Source of the DNA: Chara braunii
Lineage: Eukaryota > Streptophyta > Charophyceae > Charales > Characeae
NCBI GenBank assembly: GCA_003427395.1
Contig: BFEA01000575.1
Location: 150,425-174,120, forward strand
Length of the DNA stretch: 23,696 bases
Direction of reading: 5' to 3'
Shown here: one piece after another, positions 1-9,857 of the stretch
How positions within the stretch are numbered: position 1 is the stretch's first letter
Layout: each line of letters starts with the position of its first letter
Made by a program: the position numbers and the translations under genes
The notes under the pieces: model-generated
The model's input: the letters and a program-made list of their open reading frames with translations, nothing else
What the model was told of the DNA's origin: nothing
The model's database searches: none

Positions 1-89
1 TTGGAGTGGCTTGGCGGGTAGGTGCTTGAAGTGGCTTGGTCGGTAGGTGCTTGGAGTGGCTCGGTCGATAGGTGCTTGGAGTGGCTTAA
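1..89. repeat. 25-bp minisatellite, left block
   Basis: Tandem copies of a roughly 25-bp unit, consensus close to TCGGTCGGTAGGTGCTTGG plus AGTGGC. The block runs off the left edge of the window and stops at the phrase gtggcttaa, after which unrelated sequence begins. The same unit resumes at 481, so this is the left part of one interrupted array. Confidence 0.9.
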
Positions 90-263
90 ATCACCAGTAC
101 CTAGTGGTTGTTAAGGCCCGTGGCTCAACCTACCGGTATTCCGAACCTTGCCAAGCCTCGAGCTACCGGTAGGTACACATGAAAACAAAAAAAAAACAAA
201 AAAACAAAAAAAAATGACAATTCTTCTGTGCCCCGAAAAAAAGAAATTGAAAGAGAAGGAAGG

Positions 264-265
<2 letters not shown>

Positions 266-313
<48 letters not shown>

Positions 314-326
314 CAGCGCCAAACTT

Positions 327-364
<38 letters not shown>
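266..364. repeat. Inverted (GA)n / (CT)n microsatellite pair
   Basis: A (GA)n run at 266-312, with one AA interruption at 303-304, is followed after a 17-base spacer by (CT)n at 330-364. The two runs are reverse complements, so the strand can fold into a stem of about 35 bp with a short loop. This arrangement recurs on a larger scale at 22853-23210. Confidence 0.85.
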
Positions 365-366
<2 letters not shown>

Positions 367-386
367 GTAGTTCAAATCTGCAAGAT

Positions 387-426
387 GGGAATGAATTTTC
401 TCGTAATGTCGAAAAAATTCATTCCC
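387..426. repeat. Inverted repeat, 13-bp perfect stem
   Basis: GGGAATGAATTTT (387-399) pairs exactly with AAAATTCATTCCC (414-426) across a 14-base loop. There is no T-rich tail of bacterial-terminator type and the setting is eukaryotic, so I do not call a terminator. It may be part of a small non-autonomous element together with the neighbouring (GA)n/(CT)n pair. Confidence 0.8.
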
Positions 427-480
427 GTTTGGCACATTCCAACCGCCCTGCCAGAGAGAGAGTGAGAGAGAGTTGGCGCA

Positions 481-1622
481 ATTGGCTTGGTCGGTAGGTG
501 CTTGAAGTGACTCGATCGGTAGGTGCTTGGAGTGACTCGGTCGGCTGGTGCTTGGAGTGGCTCGGTGGGTAGGTGCTTGGCGTGGCTCGGTGTGTAGGTA
601 CTTGGAGTGGATCGGGGTGTAGGTGCTTAGAGAGGCTCGGGGTGTAGGGTTTGAGTCGCTCGGTCGGTAGGTGCTTGGAATCGCTGGGTCAGTAGGTGCT
701 TGGAGTTGCGGGGTGGGTAGGTGCTTGGAGTGGCTCAGTGGGTAGGTGGCTGCAGTGGCTCGGTGGGAAGGTGCTTGGAGTGGGTCATCGGGTAGGTGCT
801 TGGAGTGGCTCGGTGGGTAGGTGCTTGGAGTGGCTCGGTGGGTAGGTGCTTGGAGTGGCCCGGTGGGTATGTGCGGGTGGGTAGGTGGTTGGAGTGACCC
901 GGTGGGTATGTGCCGGTGGGTAGGTGCTTGGAGTGGCCCGGTGGGTAGGTGCTTGGAGTGGCTTGGTGGGTAGGTGCTTGTAGTGGCTCGGTCTGTAGGT
1001 GCCTGGAGTGGCTCGATCGACAGGTGCTTGGAGTGGCTTAAGGTGCTTGGAGTGGCTTGGCGGGTAGGTGCGTGGAGTGACTCGGTCGGTAGGTGCTTAG
1101 AGTGGCGCGGTCGGTAGGTGCTTGGAGTGGCTCAGTCGACAGGTGCTTGGAGTGGCTTAAGGTACTTGGAGTGGCTTGGTCGATAGGTGCTTGGAGTGGC
1201 TCGGTCGATAGGTGCTTGAAGTGGCTCAGTCGGCATAGGTGCTTGGAGTGGCTCCATCAATAAAGGTGCTTGGAGTGGCTCTGCCGGTATATGTGTTTGG
1301 AGTGGCTCTGTCGGTATAGGTGCTTGTAGTGGTTCTGTTGGGAGGTGCTTGGAGTGGCTCAGTGGGGAGGTGCTTGGAGTGGCTCGGTCGGTAGGTGCTT
1401 GGTGTGGCTCGGGCGGTAGGTGCTTGGAGTGGCTCGGAGGGTAAGAGCTTGGAGTGCCTTGGTGAGTACTGGTGCTTGGAGTGGCTTGGTTGGTATAGGT
1501 GTTGGAGTGGCTCGGTCGGTATAGGTGCTTGGAGTGGCACAGTGGGTAGGTGCTTTGAGTGGCTCGGTGTGTAGGTGGTTGGAGTGGCTTGGTGGGTAGG
1601 TGCTTGAAGTGGCTGGGTCGAC
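481..1622. repeat. 25-bp minisatellite, main block
   Basis: About 45 copies of the 25-bp unit, with point variants (cggt/gggt/cgat before AGGTGCTTGG), occasional 27-bp units containing an extra AT (TATAGGTGC, mainly 1230-1530) and shortened units around 1030-1170 (phrase ggcttaaggt). Because 25 is not divisible by 3, every frame without a stop translates to the same 25-residue super-repeat. That explains the proline-rich minus-strand frames at 1132-1635 and 1226-1624, which I do not regard as genes. Confidence 0.95.
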
Positions 1623-2270
1623 ATTTATTTTGCAATTTGAATTTTATTTTTTTCTTTTTAAAAATGTAAACGTTTTTTCGTCTTTTAAAGCATTTCTCGT
1701 GGAAAGATCAAGACCAAACCGGCAGACCCTTAAATTTTCAGCGGGATTTGAGTCATTTTTCTGAGCGCTAAAAATCACTGCAGTTGGGGTACGTTCTCCG
1801 TTGGCCCACACGTCGTAGGGGGGTAAAAAACTAAAACACAACGAATCGGGGCGACGTTTATTTCACGGTTTTTCTTTTTTTTAATTTTCTGATATTTTTT
1901 TCTAGAAAGAGCGCAATTTGATCTACAGGATCTAAAAATTTCAGATCTTTTCATCAATTACTCTGAGCACGGAAAATCGCCACAGTTGGCGGTTCAAAAT
2001 TGCAGGACTGGACCCGCCTGCCACACTGTGCAACGTTAGGGTTCAGACACACATGCACATCCTGACGTACCAGCACCTCGACGTCGGAGACACTTCAAAA
2101 GAAAGCAGTCCCCAAAAGCAGACAGGGACCCAATCCGCCTAAGCGGTTATCTAATCAAGCAATTGGGTATTTCAAAATTTTTGTGTGGGTTCAAACCCCA
2201 ACCCGACCATAACCACTGTGAGCAAGCTTCAAATACTAATACTAACATATATTAGTATGTGTGTGTGGGG
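1623..2270. other. AT-rich stretch without a gene
   Basis: No convincing coding frame. Two diverged related blocks can be seen, about 1707-1790 and 1909-1991. They share phrases such as AAATTTTCAG/AAATTTCAG, TCTGAGC, and ATCACTGCAGTTGG/ATCGCCACAGTTGG in the same order at about a 200-bp offset, suggesting an old tandem duplication or two copies of a decayed repeat. Confidence 0.5.
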
Positions 2271-2284
2271 GCGGGCAGGCCCTC

Positions 2285-2575
2285 CGACTTTTCTTTTTTT
2301 TCATTTCCCCGCCCAAGTCGCCTTTTTTGTTTCTTTTTTTTCGTTTCCCTGCGCAAGCCGCCTCTTTTGTTTTTTCGGCCCGCATGAAAATGCCAAAAAG
2401 GAAAAAGAAGCCGTCGAAAACGCCAAAAACAATTAAGAGGCCGCCAAAAACAGAGACGAAAAGAAGAAAGAAAATAAGGGAAATATTAAAGAGAAACGAG
2501 AAAAAGAAAGAAAAGAAGGGAAAAAAATGAAAACCGACCGAAAACATAAAGAATTAAAAAAAAGGGGGCGGGCCA
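2285..2575. repeat. Pyrimidine block followed by purine block
   Basis: The plus strand is almost all C/T from about 2285 to 2382, with two diverged copies of a roughly 50-bp T-rich unit. It then switches to almost all A/G from about 2388 to 2570. The lysine/arginine-rich peptides that can be translated here are a by-product of composition. Such strand asymmetry can support triplex or cruciform structure; no function is evident. Confidence 0.7.
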
Positions 2576-2783
2576 CAAAATGATACTTCCTTGCTATCTG
2601 ACGGCGGGCGCTTCGAGATCTTCCCTCGCATTGACGCCCGTCGCCGCTGGGCCTTGTGGGCGCGCTCTCTCGTTTTTTGGCGTGTTGTGAACAATTCGAT
2701 ACGTGCACCGCTCTGCTCGCCCCCCCTCCCTCGATCGGCTTCATCCGCCGGCCGGCATCAAAACTTCAACCCGATTTCGGACG
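2576..2783. other. Short unannotated stretch
   Basis: Mixed-composition sequence between the purine block and the (TA)n run. Open frames are short and overlap on both strands; nothing recognisable. Confidence 0.4.
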
Positions 2784-2820
2784 ATATATATATGTATGTA
2801 TATATATATATATATATATA
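2784..2820. repeat. (TA)n microsatellite
   Basis: Alternating A/T run with two TATG interruptions, 37 bases. Confidence 0.9.
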
Positions 2821-2929
2821 GATTGTCACAAAGTTATCAGAGCGAAAAAATGAAAAAAACAAAAGGAAACAAAAAAAATATCAATTCATTTTTTTATCTT
2901 CTTATTTACAACCCCCCTATTCAGAACCT

Positions 2930-3680
2930 CTTGCGTACAAGGCTGCCCAGGTGGATACGGCTGAGTGGTGGCTGCCCCCACCCCCGTGTGTCATATTGAC
3001 CCACTTGCACACAACCAAAAGGCAAAGAGGCAAAACAAAGAGGAAGGGAACAACCAAATATAACAAAACAGGGGGCAACAAGATCCTGGATGACAAGCCC
3101 CGCATGTAAGCACGACCCCCAACTTCATAGGCCGAACAATGGGACAAGACCAACCAGGATATCAAAACACTCTTGCCTGCAAAAGAAGAAATCCCAAATA
3201 CAGATCTATATACAGCAGATGGCCTTGTTCGTCATCAAGATGTTGGTATTCCCATTCCTAAACCATTCATGCTCTCATAGGCCGGACAACAAAAAAAAAC
3301 GGATGACTGGTCCCACATGAAATCACCACTACGCTCGCCAAAATAGACCGAACAATGGGACAAAACCAATCGGGATGCAGACAAGGGTACCAACAAACAA
3401 ACATAATAGATCCTAGATGACGAGTCCCACATGCAAGCACCGCCCCCTACATCACAGGCCAAACGACGGGACAATGACCAACCAGGATAACAATCAACAC
3501 CCTTGCCTGCAAAAAAAACTATATAAAGACGATCCCAGATGACGATTCCCACCTAAAAATATCCCCTCCCATCAATAGGCAAAAAAATGGGAACCATCCA
3601 ACTAGGGTGCCAAACCGCTTCCTACATCACATGCAAAACGACGGAACAATGACCAACCAGGATAGCAATCAACACCCTTA
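2930..3680. repeat. Degenerate tandem array, about 110-bp unit
   Basis: Four to five diverged copies of a unit containing GATCCTGGATGACAAGCCCC, then CATGNAAGCAC, then ACAATGGGACAAGACCAACC, then ACACTCTTGCCTGC. Clear copies start near 3083 and 3411; weaker or partial ones lie around 3300, 3530 and 3620. The phrase GACCAACCAGGAT(A) recurs at about 3150, 3475 and 3653. No coding potential; a decayed satellite or repeated transposon fragment. Confidence 0.75.
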
Positions 3681-3908
3681 ATATAGAATTTGTGAAAACC
3701 TAACAAAAAAAATTGCTAGGTTTGCACGTTTTTTTTTAAAGATTCGGATAGTACATTTTCCAAGCCTCTTACATGAACAAAATTTTATGTGAAGTAAATT
3801 AACTGCAAAAAAGGAATAGAAAAACATTTTTTTAGAACCACAAATACATTCGTTTGGATATGCTCTCTCGTACATGGACGAATAAATTGTTTTTTACTGT
3901 TTTTCATT
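3681..3908. other. AT-rich stretch, nothing recognised
   Basis: AT-rich sequence with poly-A and poly-T runs and no gene-like frame. It connects the degenerate array to the 78-bp duplication. Confidence 0.4.
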
Positions 3909-4063
3909 AAAATATTTTTCCATTTTTTTTATTTTAAATCGTGGTTGGCCAAGAATTTGAAGAAGTCTCCCAAGCAAAAGTTATTTAAAATATTTTTCCA
4001 TTTTTTAATTTTAAATCGTGGTTGGCCAAGAATTTGAAGATGTCTCCCGAGCAAAAGTTATTT
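3909..4063. repeat. 78-bp tandem duplication
   Basis: Copy 1 (3909-3986) and copy 2 (3987-4063) both run from AAAATATTTTTCC through ATCGTGGTTGGCCAAG and TTTGAAG to AGCAAAAGTTATTT. They differ by only a few substitutions and a one- or two-base length change in the T/A run, so the duplication is fairly recent. Non-coding. Confidence 0.92.
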
Positions 4064-4143
4064 GAATTCTTCTTTTATATAACATATATTTTTTGACAAG
4101 GGTTTTACAATTAACTTAAAAATGGTATATTAATTTATAGTTC

Positions 4144-5479
4144 TGTAATGACCCGCTATAACACAGACTGAAAACACTGTTGATTTATGAAGTTCTGCCG
4201 ATGGAATGGATGCCTCACTGAGATTCCCGCATTCTGCTGGGTTTTCTAAGTTTGTATGTGTGCGTGCTTGTTCACCTGCGTGCCTGTCTGAGTGCTTGTC
4301 GGTATGAGTGTGTGTGTAACCCGCAAGGGTACTTGCTCGTTTGGCAGGCCCGTAGGGCCGGTACTTAGCTGTGGCCGTGACATTGAGGGTTGCAGCAGGG
4401 AAAACACTCAAGTAGTGGAGCCAGGGGCCCGCGGTGCTTAAAGGAGCGGAAAAACACTCAAGTAGCAGGTAGGTCGGTACTGCACCCAATAGCAGTAGAT
4501 ATGCTGGGTACTCGAGGCCGAGCAGAAGAAGACAAAGGTGGCATTTTTAGAGGCCCAGTAGTGGTAGGCTAGGTCTGGTACCAGTCCATCCAGTCTGAGT
4601 CTAGAGCCTGTACGGGCAATATCAGAGTCTGCAATGATGTTTCCCTTCGAAAGGGAGGAGGTACCGGTTGCTTGGGAGGCCGAGCGGCCTGGAAGTCACC
4701 ACCCACGAGGCAAGCAGGCCACTATATCAAGAGGCCAAGGGAAGAGCTTGGCCTCAATTCTTCAGTGTGCGAGTTGGTCGTCACACTGCTGGAGCGTTGG
4801 TTGGAAAAGCGCCGGCTGCTACAGCGCTGCAGGGAGGAAGAAGCCGGGAGCTTCCACCTTGGCTACGGTGGAGCTCTACCGGTAGGAGGAGGAGGGAAAA
4901 GGGGACCAAGGAGGAGAGTGGCGAGGTACTTACCTGGCTATGGTGGACACCATCTTCATCACCGTGTTAGGCGCTGCATTTGGAGGGCCCTAATTGGGGT
5001 AGTGCCGCACCAAGGAAGCTCGGGACAGAGTCAGGCATGGCGGTTGAGTGGGCAGCCGCGTAGCTGCCTGTTGTTGACCTTGGGACAAGAGAGCAGCGAC
5101 ATAGCTGCTTTGGGTTGTCCTTTGGACAAGAGGGCAGAGGCCTCAGTGCTCCGCCATAGCCTTGGCCTATATGAAGAGGAAGAGGAAGGGTGGCCACGAC
5201 TATCGTGGACCTCATGTTGCGCCTGCAGTAGAAGCGGGATTCGAACATTGATTGTGGTTCAGCCATTCAACATTATTATTGTTATTTCTTGTTTGAATAA
5301 GAGGGGAGGAGATAAGGAGGAGGAGATTGGTTGGCGAAGAAGAAGAGCCTTGTCATTGGTCTATGCTGTAGTACATCATCTTCTTCTTCTTTCTTACTTC
5401 TTCTTCCTCTTCTTCCCCTCTCTCTCCTCGTTGTACTTTCTGATGAATGTATACTTCAAAATTGGTCAGGATCGTAACA
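4144..5479 (+). mobile_element. Putative 5' LTR of a plant-type LTR retrotransposon
   Basis: The right boundary is inferred from the tRNA primer-binding site directly downstream; the sequence before it ends in ATCGTAACA, giving the usual CA terminus. Going left, TGTAATGACCCGC at 4144 is the best TG start and roughly mirrors the end, which would give an LTR of 1336 bp. Inside are a TATA-like ACTATATCAAGAGGCC (4720-4735), a purine-rich stretch (4880-4920) and a CTTCTTCTT-rich tract (5380-5430), features shared with the other LTR-like units at 5985, 12257 and 14440. No matching 3' LTR is visible, so the left end is uncertain. Several long open frames cross the region (for example 4672-5550) but none resembles a protein. 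Confidence 0.5.
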
Positions 5480-5480
5480 T

Positions 5481-5492
5481 TGGTATCAGAGC
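5481..5492 (+). promoter_or_regulatory. Retrotransposon primer-binding site (tRNA-iMet)
   Basis: TGGTATCAGAGC is the standard 12-base complement of the 3' end of plant initiator methionine tRNA, used to prime minus-strand DNA synthesis in many plant Copia and Gypsy elements. It lies one base after a CA-ending LTR terminus, the expected spacing, so it fixes both the strand (+) and the LTR edge. Confidence 0.8.
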
Positions 5493-5518
5493 GGATGTTA
5501 CATGCTTCGCCTGCACAC

Positions 5519-5841
5519 GGGCCCCATTTGAGGGGCCCGACGGTTGCTGAGGGGGCCCCAGGCCACGTACCATACAGCACGCACCCTGGAGGCCCACGGC
5601 GGCCCTTCAGGCCCTAGGTAGCACTCTAGTGAGGTAGGTTTAGTTTTACTCACCTTTTTGTGTGTGTGTGTTGTCTTACTTTGTCTGTTCAGGTGCCGTT
5701 GCGGACTTGCAACCCCAAGGCCGGACCTTGGGACTAGGTACACCGGAGGCAGGCCCGAAACGAGGCCAGGCGCATTTTGGCGCCAGACCGGTAGGTGCAG
5801 ACGTCGTTTCGGCCCTGCAGGTCCCAAGGCGACGCCTTGGG
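5519..5841 (+). repeat. Hairpin-rich GC stretch after the primer-binding site
   Basis: Three perfect stem-loops: GGGCCCC (5519-5525) with GGGGCCC (5532-5538); CCCAAGG (5714-5720) with CCTTGGG (5726-5732); and CCCAAGGC (5823-5830) with GCCTTGGG (5834-5841). The last two are each followed by CTAGGTRCAC and look like two copies of one element about 109 bp apart. The phrase AGGCCAGGCGCATTT also occurs twice (about 5763 and 5871). Comparable hairpin clusters precede the LTR-like units at 12733 and 14209, so this may be the upstream region of the unit at 5985 rather than a leader. Confidence 0.6.
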
Positions 5842-5984
5842 CTAGGTGCACATGTAGGGGGCCATTTTTAGGCCAGGCGCATTTCTGCACCTTGCTGCAT
5901 CAACAACATGGTCTGGACGTTCGGTAGGGAACCAGACCAGCCGGGCCGTTTTTCTGAGGCCAGCATCAGGTAGGCCCAGCCCGC

Positions 5985-6776
5985 CTAGCGCTACAAATAG
6001 TTGGGCAGCAGTTGGGCAAGGACAGTTCGAGTAGCTCACTTTTGGAGCGACACGCTGCTGGTTGGAGTCAGCGTTATTTTGTGCTAAGCTACAGAGTAGG
6101 AAGTAGCGGCGTAGGTAGTAGAGAGAGGCGGAGGCCTTACCTGCAAACGGCGAGCTTACCTGGCGCCATAGCCAGGCTCCACGCGGTACCTTCACGCGAC
6201 GACGACCACAGTTAGTACGGTGACAGCTACCTGCAGGTGAGATAGCAAGGAGGACGTCATCTTCTTCTTCTTCCTCCTCCATCTCTCTCTCTCCCTTCTC
6301 CTTCTTCCTCCTTCCTCCTTTTTCTTATCTTTTTCTTCATCTACGAGAGTGATAGAGGTTATCGGTAGGGAATACAGGCAGAGGTTATGTTGGGCACATC
6401 GCCCAGGATCTGATTTGACATTTCTGGGACAAACATTGATTGGACACTTGGCAAGGGACTATTTTTGGGACTTCGCTATCGCGATCTTGGTCTACTCCCT
6501 CGCCTCCTCTCCTTCGTCTCGTCCCTTCCCCCATCTCTCATCCGTGGTACCTCCCCATGTATGTGTGCGAGGGAGGGATATTCCTTCTGTGATTGCGGTC
6601 CCTCCTCCCCTCTCACATGTGTGATGTATGATGGATGTCGGGTCAGTCTAGATCAGATCAGATCTTCTCTTTTAAGTCTCTTTGCGCCACTTTGTGCCAT
6701 CTTGTATGTAATGTTGATGCTACGCCACATTGCGGATCCTTGGCTCCCTACGCATTGTCCCATTGGGCATGCGTCA
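5985..6776 (+). mobile_element. LTR-like repeat unit, copy P
   Basis: Diverged homologue of the unit at 14440-15590, read by eye. Shared landmarks in the same order are: a TATA-like CTACAAATAG near 5991; GGCGGAGGCC then CTTACCTG (6127-6162); GGCGCCATAGC; a CTTCTTCTTCCTCC tract (6260-6330); AGGGACTATTT (about 6454); CCTCTCACATGTGTGA and GTATGATGG (about 6608-6632); a GTGCCATCTTGTATGTA-like phrase (6695); and GGATCCTTGG to CCATTGGGCATG (6736-6770). It is probably promoter, R and U5 sequence of a retroelement whose decayed gag lies downstream at 8251. Boundaries are approximate, and no intact primer-binding site follows it. Confidence 0.6.
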
Positions 6777-8250
6777 GCGGATTCTACTTGCTAGCGAGAG
6801 TTGACTTTGCCGCCATACCCCTAACTCTAGTGGTAAGGGCTAACCACTTAGGGTTAGGGCGGAAGTTAGGGTTAAGTGGGGCAGCGTGGTAAGGGGAAGC
6901 TGCTCCCACTTGGCAGGGCCGTGTAGGGTCGACATTAGACCCGGCCAGGTTGCTTCAGTGCATGTTTGTGGTGGCGAGACACAGGGTTGGACTTCGTGAT
7001 GCAACTTGAGAGAGGCGACAATGAAGGGCACCTACAACTGGAATATGGACTTCAAGGAAGACAAGGAGTGACTTTAGGGTTCCCCTCAAGTTAGTCAAGC
7101 TTGAGGGTGGCAGCCATATGTGCACCTACGGACTGCAAGTTGCTCCTTTGATCTTCAACATCGACGGGGGATCCAACGTTTTACTTTGGGGTAGATGTTG
7201 ACCCTCCTAGATGATAGGACACTAGTGTAGAGGATGCTAATTGGGTCAGGAGGACTATGTGGGGGGGTGAGTTTCTTTTCATCTCAAGAGCCCGACCACT
7301 CAGGTAAGTGTCGTGCCGCCAGGGTGCCCATGTGTGTGTGCATGGAATTGACTGCCCGTTGGGGTATTCTGGGTTCTTCTTCCATCCTCCATAGTCTTGA
7401 TCTTGTGTGAGGTGTGTGAACTGCTGACTCACCTGACAAGTGAATGAATGGAGTATCTTGCGTGCCATGCTATGCCTTTCTACAGTGCTTTGTTTATTTC
7501 ATTCTGAACGGTTGTAGTTTGTAGGTTCTTTCTGGGGCTAAATTTCGTTTTTCAATTCGGTAGGGACAAAAAGTAGGTCTTTGTGGAACTCTTGTTGGTT
7601 GGTACCCGGTTCTGACTCCATTGGGACCGATTGGGACTCAGTGGGATCGGGCCCAAACAAGAAGGGCCCCTCAGGCCCAAATCTGTTGATGTCAATTACT
7701 TCGCTCTATTTGATTGGGACTTGGAGTTCATGCTTTCAGACCAGGACACTCGCTGCTGAGGGGATCTCAGCTGAGATGTTTTAATAGACTTGACCGCACG
7801 ATCCGCCGCCTGACTCGCACCTTGGACACCACTCAATTCTCTCTTGCATTTACGTAGTACACTTTGAATTTGATTTGTTGTGTCTTCACGGAGCTGAGTC
7901 CGGTTAGGCTTGAGAGGACCTCATATGTGGCCGGACCAGACTGTGTGGCGGAATCAGATCTCTCTGATCTTTATTTTTTGTTTTGACTACTCTCCTGTCC
8001 AAATGAATCGCCGCTCCGGCTAGGAGTTCTACCTTCTCTTCTAGTTGCTTTCAAGACTGTTTCTTTCATTGGGTTCATTAAATGCTTGCGTCTACACGAT
8101 CGCAAACGAGAGAGAGAGAGAGAGAGAAGAGGGAAGTTTCTCAGTGTTGCTCTTGAGGGGGTGAGGAGAGGGAAGAGGAGTGCTTGTCCCAGAAGAGTGA
8201 GGAAATACGGACCTCTCTTGAGAGACTTGTTGACTCCCGCGTCCTCCATC
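6777..8250 (+). other. Probable retroelement leader, no gene recognised
   Basis: About 1.5 kb between the LTR-like unit P and the first recognisable Gag segment. Only short open frames on both strands. A short arginine-rich frame around 7780-7860 could be an older fragment of the same element but ends in a stop. A (GA)n run lies at 8107-8127 just before Gag. Nothing else identified. Confidence 0.4.
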
Positions 8251-8872
8251 ATGGCATCTGCAGCAGAATGGAAGCTGCAAATGGANGCTGCCCCTGAGGC
8301 AGAAAAAGCGCAGTACTTGTTCTTCGGTAAAAACGCATTGAAGAGGGAAGAGGAAGAGGAGGAGAAGGAGAGGGGAGATAAAGTAAAGGCTCCTGAAGCC
8401 GTCTTCAGTACCGTGCCCGCCTTAACGAATGATGAGGTCGAAAAGAAGATTGTCCCACTCCTCAGGGCTTTAGTAGAAGTCCGGGGTGTTGAAGACCATA
8501 CAGGCCAACTCGCCAAGGTGTTTGAGGAACTCAAGAGGCCGATCCCGTGATTGCATATTCGCCGGCGCCGAAGGCGCCCTTGTCGGTGGTGAATGCTCGC
8601 GTAGTGTATTCTTCGTGCCTTACTGAGGCCGAAGGCGCGTTAGGGATTGCCTGTATCGCTCTGATGTTATATGCACCACCAGAACCATTCCTAAGAGTCC
8701 AAGCCATTACTCGCTGACTTAGAGAAGTTGCACGAGGGTATGACCCTGATGGTGCAGCAACACCATGACCAGCTGCAACACTTTGCTAACATGCAGCCGG
8801 CCCAAGGTGTCCTTACGTCTGCTTACCTGCTTCTAGTGCTGCGTGTCAGTCTGTTCTTGGCCCTCCAACTAT

Positions 8873-8917
<45 letters not shown>

Positions 8918-9857
8918 TTTTTCTTCTTCTTTGAGTGTGGCCAACAGCCTAACTGGATGTGCAGCAGGTCCAGACCCCGCTGTTGCTGTTGCTGCTATTG
9001 CAGCGGCAAGTGGCAGTTTAGGGCATTCTGGAACTGTTGCAGCTCTGAATTCGGACCCAGCAATTGCTGGTCCTAGCTGCAGCTTTCCCTACGTAGACAG
9101 GAAGGCGGCACAAATTCCGTCTAAGTATGACGGAAAGGACGACATTGAATGTTGGATCAACTCTATGCGATCCTGCTTTGATGTGCTTTGATGTGCTAGG
9201 GACACCCGCAGTTACTCAGTCGTCGGTCTTAAGGACCAATGTGGAACCCGCCGTAAGGGGCTTCTTAGAAGTCCAAGCTGTACAGTCACGCTATAAAAGA
9301 ATAGACCTGAACAAATGGCTGAAGGCTACGCCTATAGCCGCACTCCAGGAACTCTTGATTAAACAATATGCCGATCCACATGTTGCAGCCAAAGCTAGAC
9401 TTAGGCTTGACAAGCTCAAGCACAACAAGTGGACCGACACCATGCATAGTCTGCAGCAGTATGTTAGTAAACTCTTTGCTACTCCGGATATGGAGATAAC
9501 TGTGCAGTCTTGCTTGGATGTGATAAAAGGTATGGTCCCCTCTAATGTGACACATCGCCTGGGGCTCAGACTCATAACGTATACATATTGGCTTACCCTC
9601 ATGGGGGATTTAGTCAAGTTGGGGGCACAAGACCTCCCGGGTGGATCGGGTGGCAAACAGACCACCGACCGCAAACGATTTTCAGGCAGCAATCGCTTTG
9701 CAGCGCACAGTCGACTTGAGGTTGACGAGGAGACCTTCGCAGAGGACCCTTCTTTTGATGACGATCAAGAGCGAGACAGCGAGGCATCTTCACAGGAAAC
9801 CTAAACACAGGACAACTAGGTGTCGACATGGGGAACGTATACGGACAGTTTCCTTGA
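8251..9857 (+). pseudogene. Retrotransposon Gag pseudogene, several frame breaks
   Basis: A decayed capsid-type Gag, readable only by changing frame. Segments: 8251-8550, starting with a methionine and continuing with an E-rich stretch, ending at a stop; about 8719-8830, reopening in the same frame class; about 8835-9190 in another frame, with a serine run over the (ATC)n repeat; 9190-9794, one frame on, shifted by a 10-bp duplication; and 9795-9857, back in the previous frame. The 9100-9560 part has the layout of retrotransposon capsid domains: a YDG motif, a tryptophan-containing ECWINSM helix, NVEPAVRGFLE, then a W/L-rich region and KLKH near a basic stretch. The end is acidic (about 9720-9795). 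I see no CCHC zinc knuckle, protease, reverse transcriptase or integrase downstream. The N at 8286 is an uncalled base. It belongs to an LTR element, probably Ty3-like, though I cannot place it in a clade. It cannot make a functional protein as it stands. Confidence 0.8.
8873..8917 (+). repeat. (ATC)n microsatellite inside the gag remnant
   Basis: About 15 repeats of ATC, translated as poly-Ser, poly-His or poly-Ile depending on frame. The Gag frame before and after it is best matched by the poly-Ser reading. Length change here would not shift the frame, so the nearby break lies just upstream. Confidence 0.92.

Larger units (their letters stand above)
90..480. other. Segment interrupting the minisatellite, with two foldbacks
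   Basis: Non-satellite sequence between the two minisatellite blocks. It holds an A-rich run (184-214), a (GA)n/(CT)n foldback (266-364) and a 13-bp-stem hairpin (387-426). No protein-like frame: the short frames here only translate the dinucleotide repeats. It could be a small inserted element, but I see no clear target-site duplication or terminal repeat. Confidence 0.6.

Noticed and set aside
1132-1635. Proline-rich minus-strand open frames (also 1226-1624)
   Set aside because: They are translations of the 25-bp minisatellite; two overlapping frames give the same peptide, which marks repeat-driven openness rather than a gene.
2261-2547. Lysine/arginine-rich or phenylalanine-rich frames on both strands
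   Set aside because: Composition effect of the pyrimidine and purine blocks; no complexity or domain.
4672-5550. 292-codon open frame starting at 4672
   Set aside because: It lies inside the putative LTR and crosses the primer-binding site. The peptide is low-complexity and matches no family I know; GC-rich sequence alone can keep such a frame open.
6846-6878. TTAGGGTTAGGG-like telomeric motifs
   Set aside because: Only two adjacent copies plus one nearby; too few for an interstitial telomere array.
8971-9076. Cysteine-rich reading (CCCCCC stretch) at the start of the gag remnant, possible zinc finger
   Set aside because: It is in the wrong frame relative to the Gag reading and comes from GCTGTTGCTGCT-type repeats.
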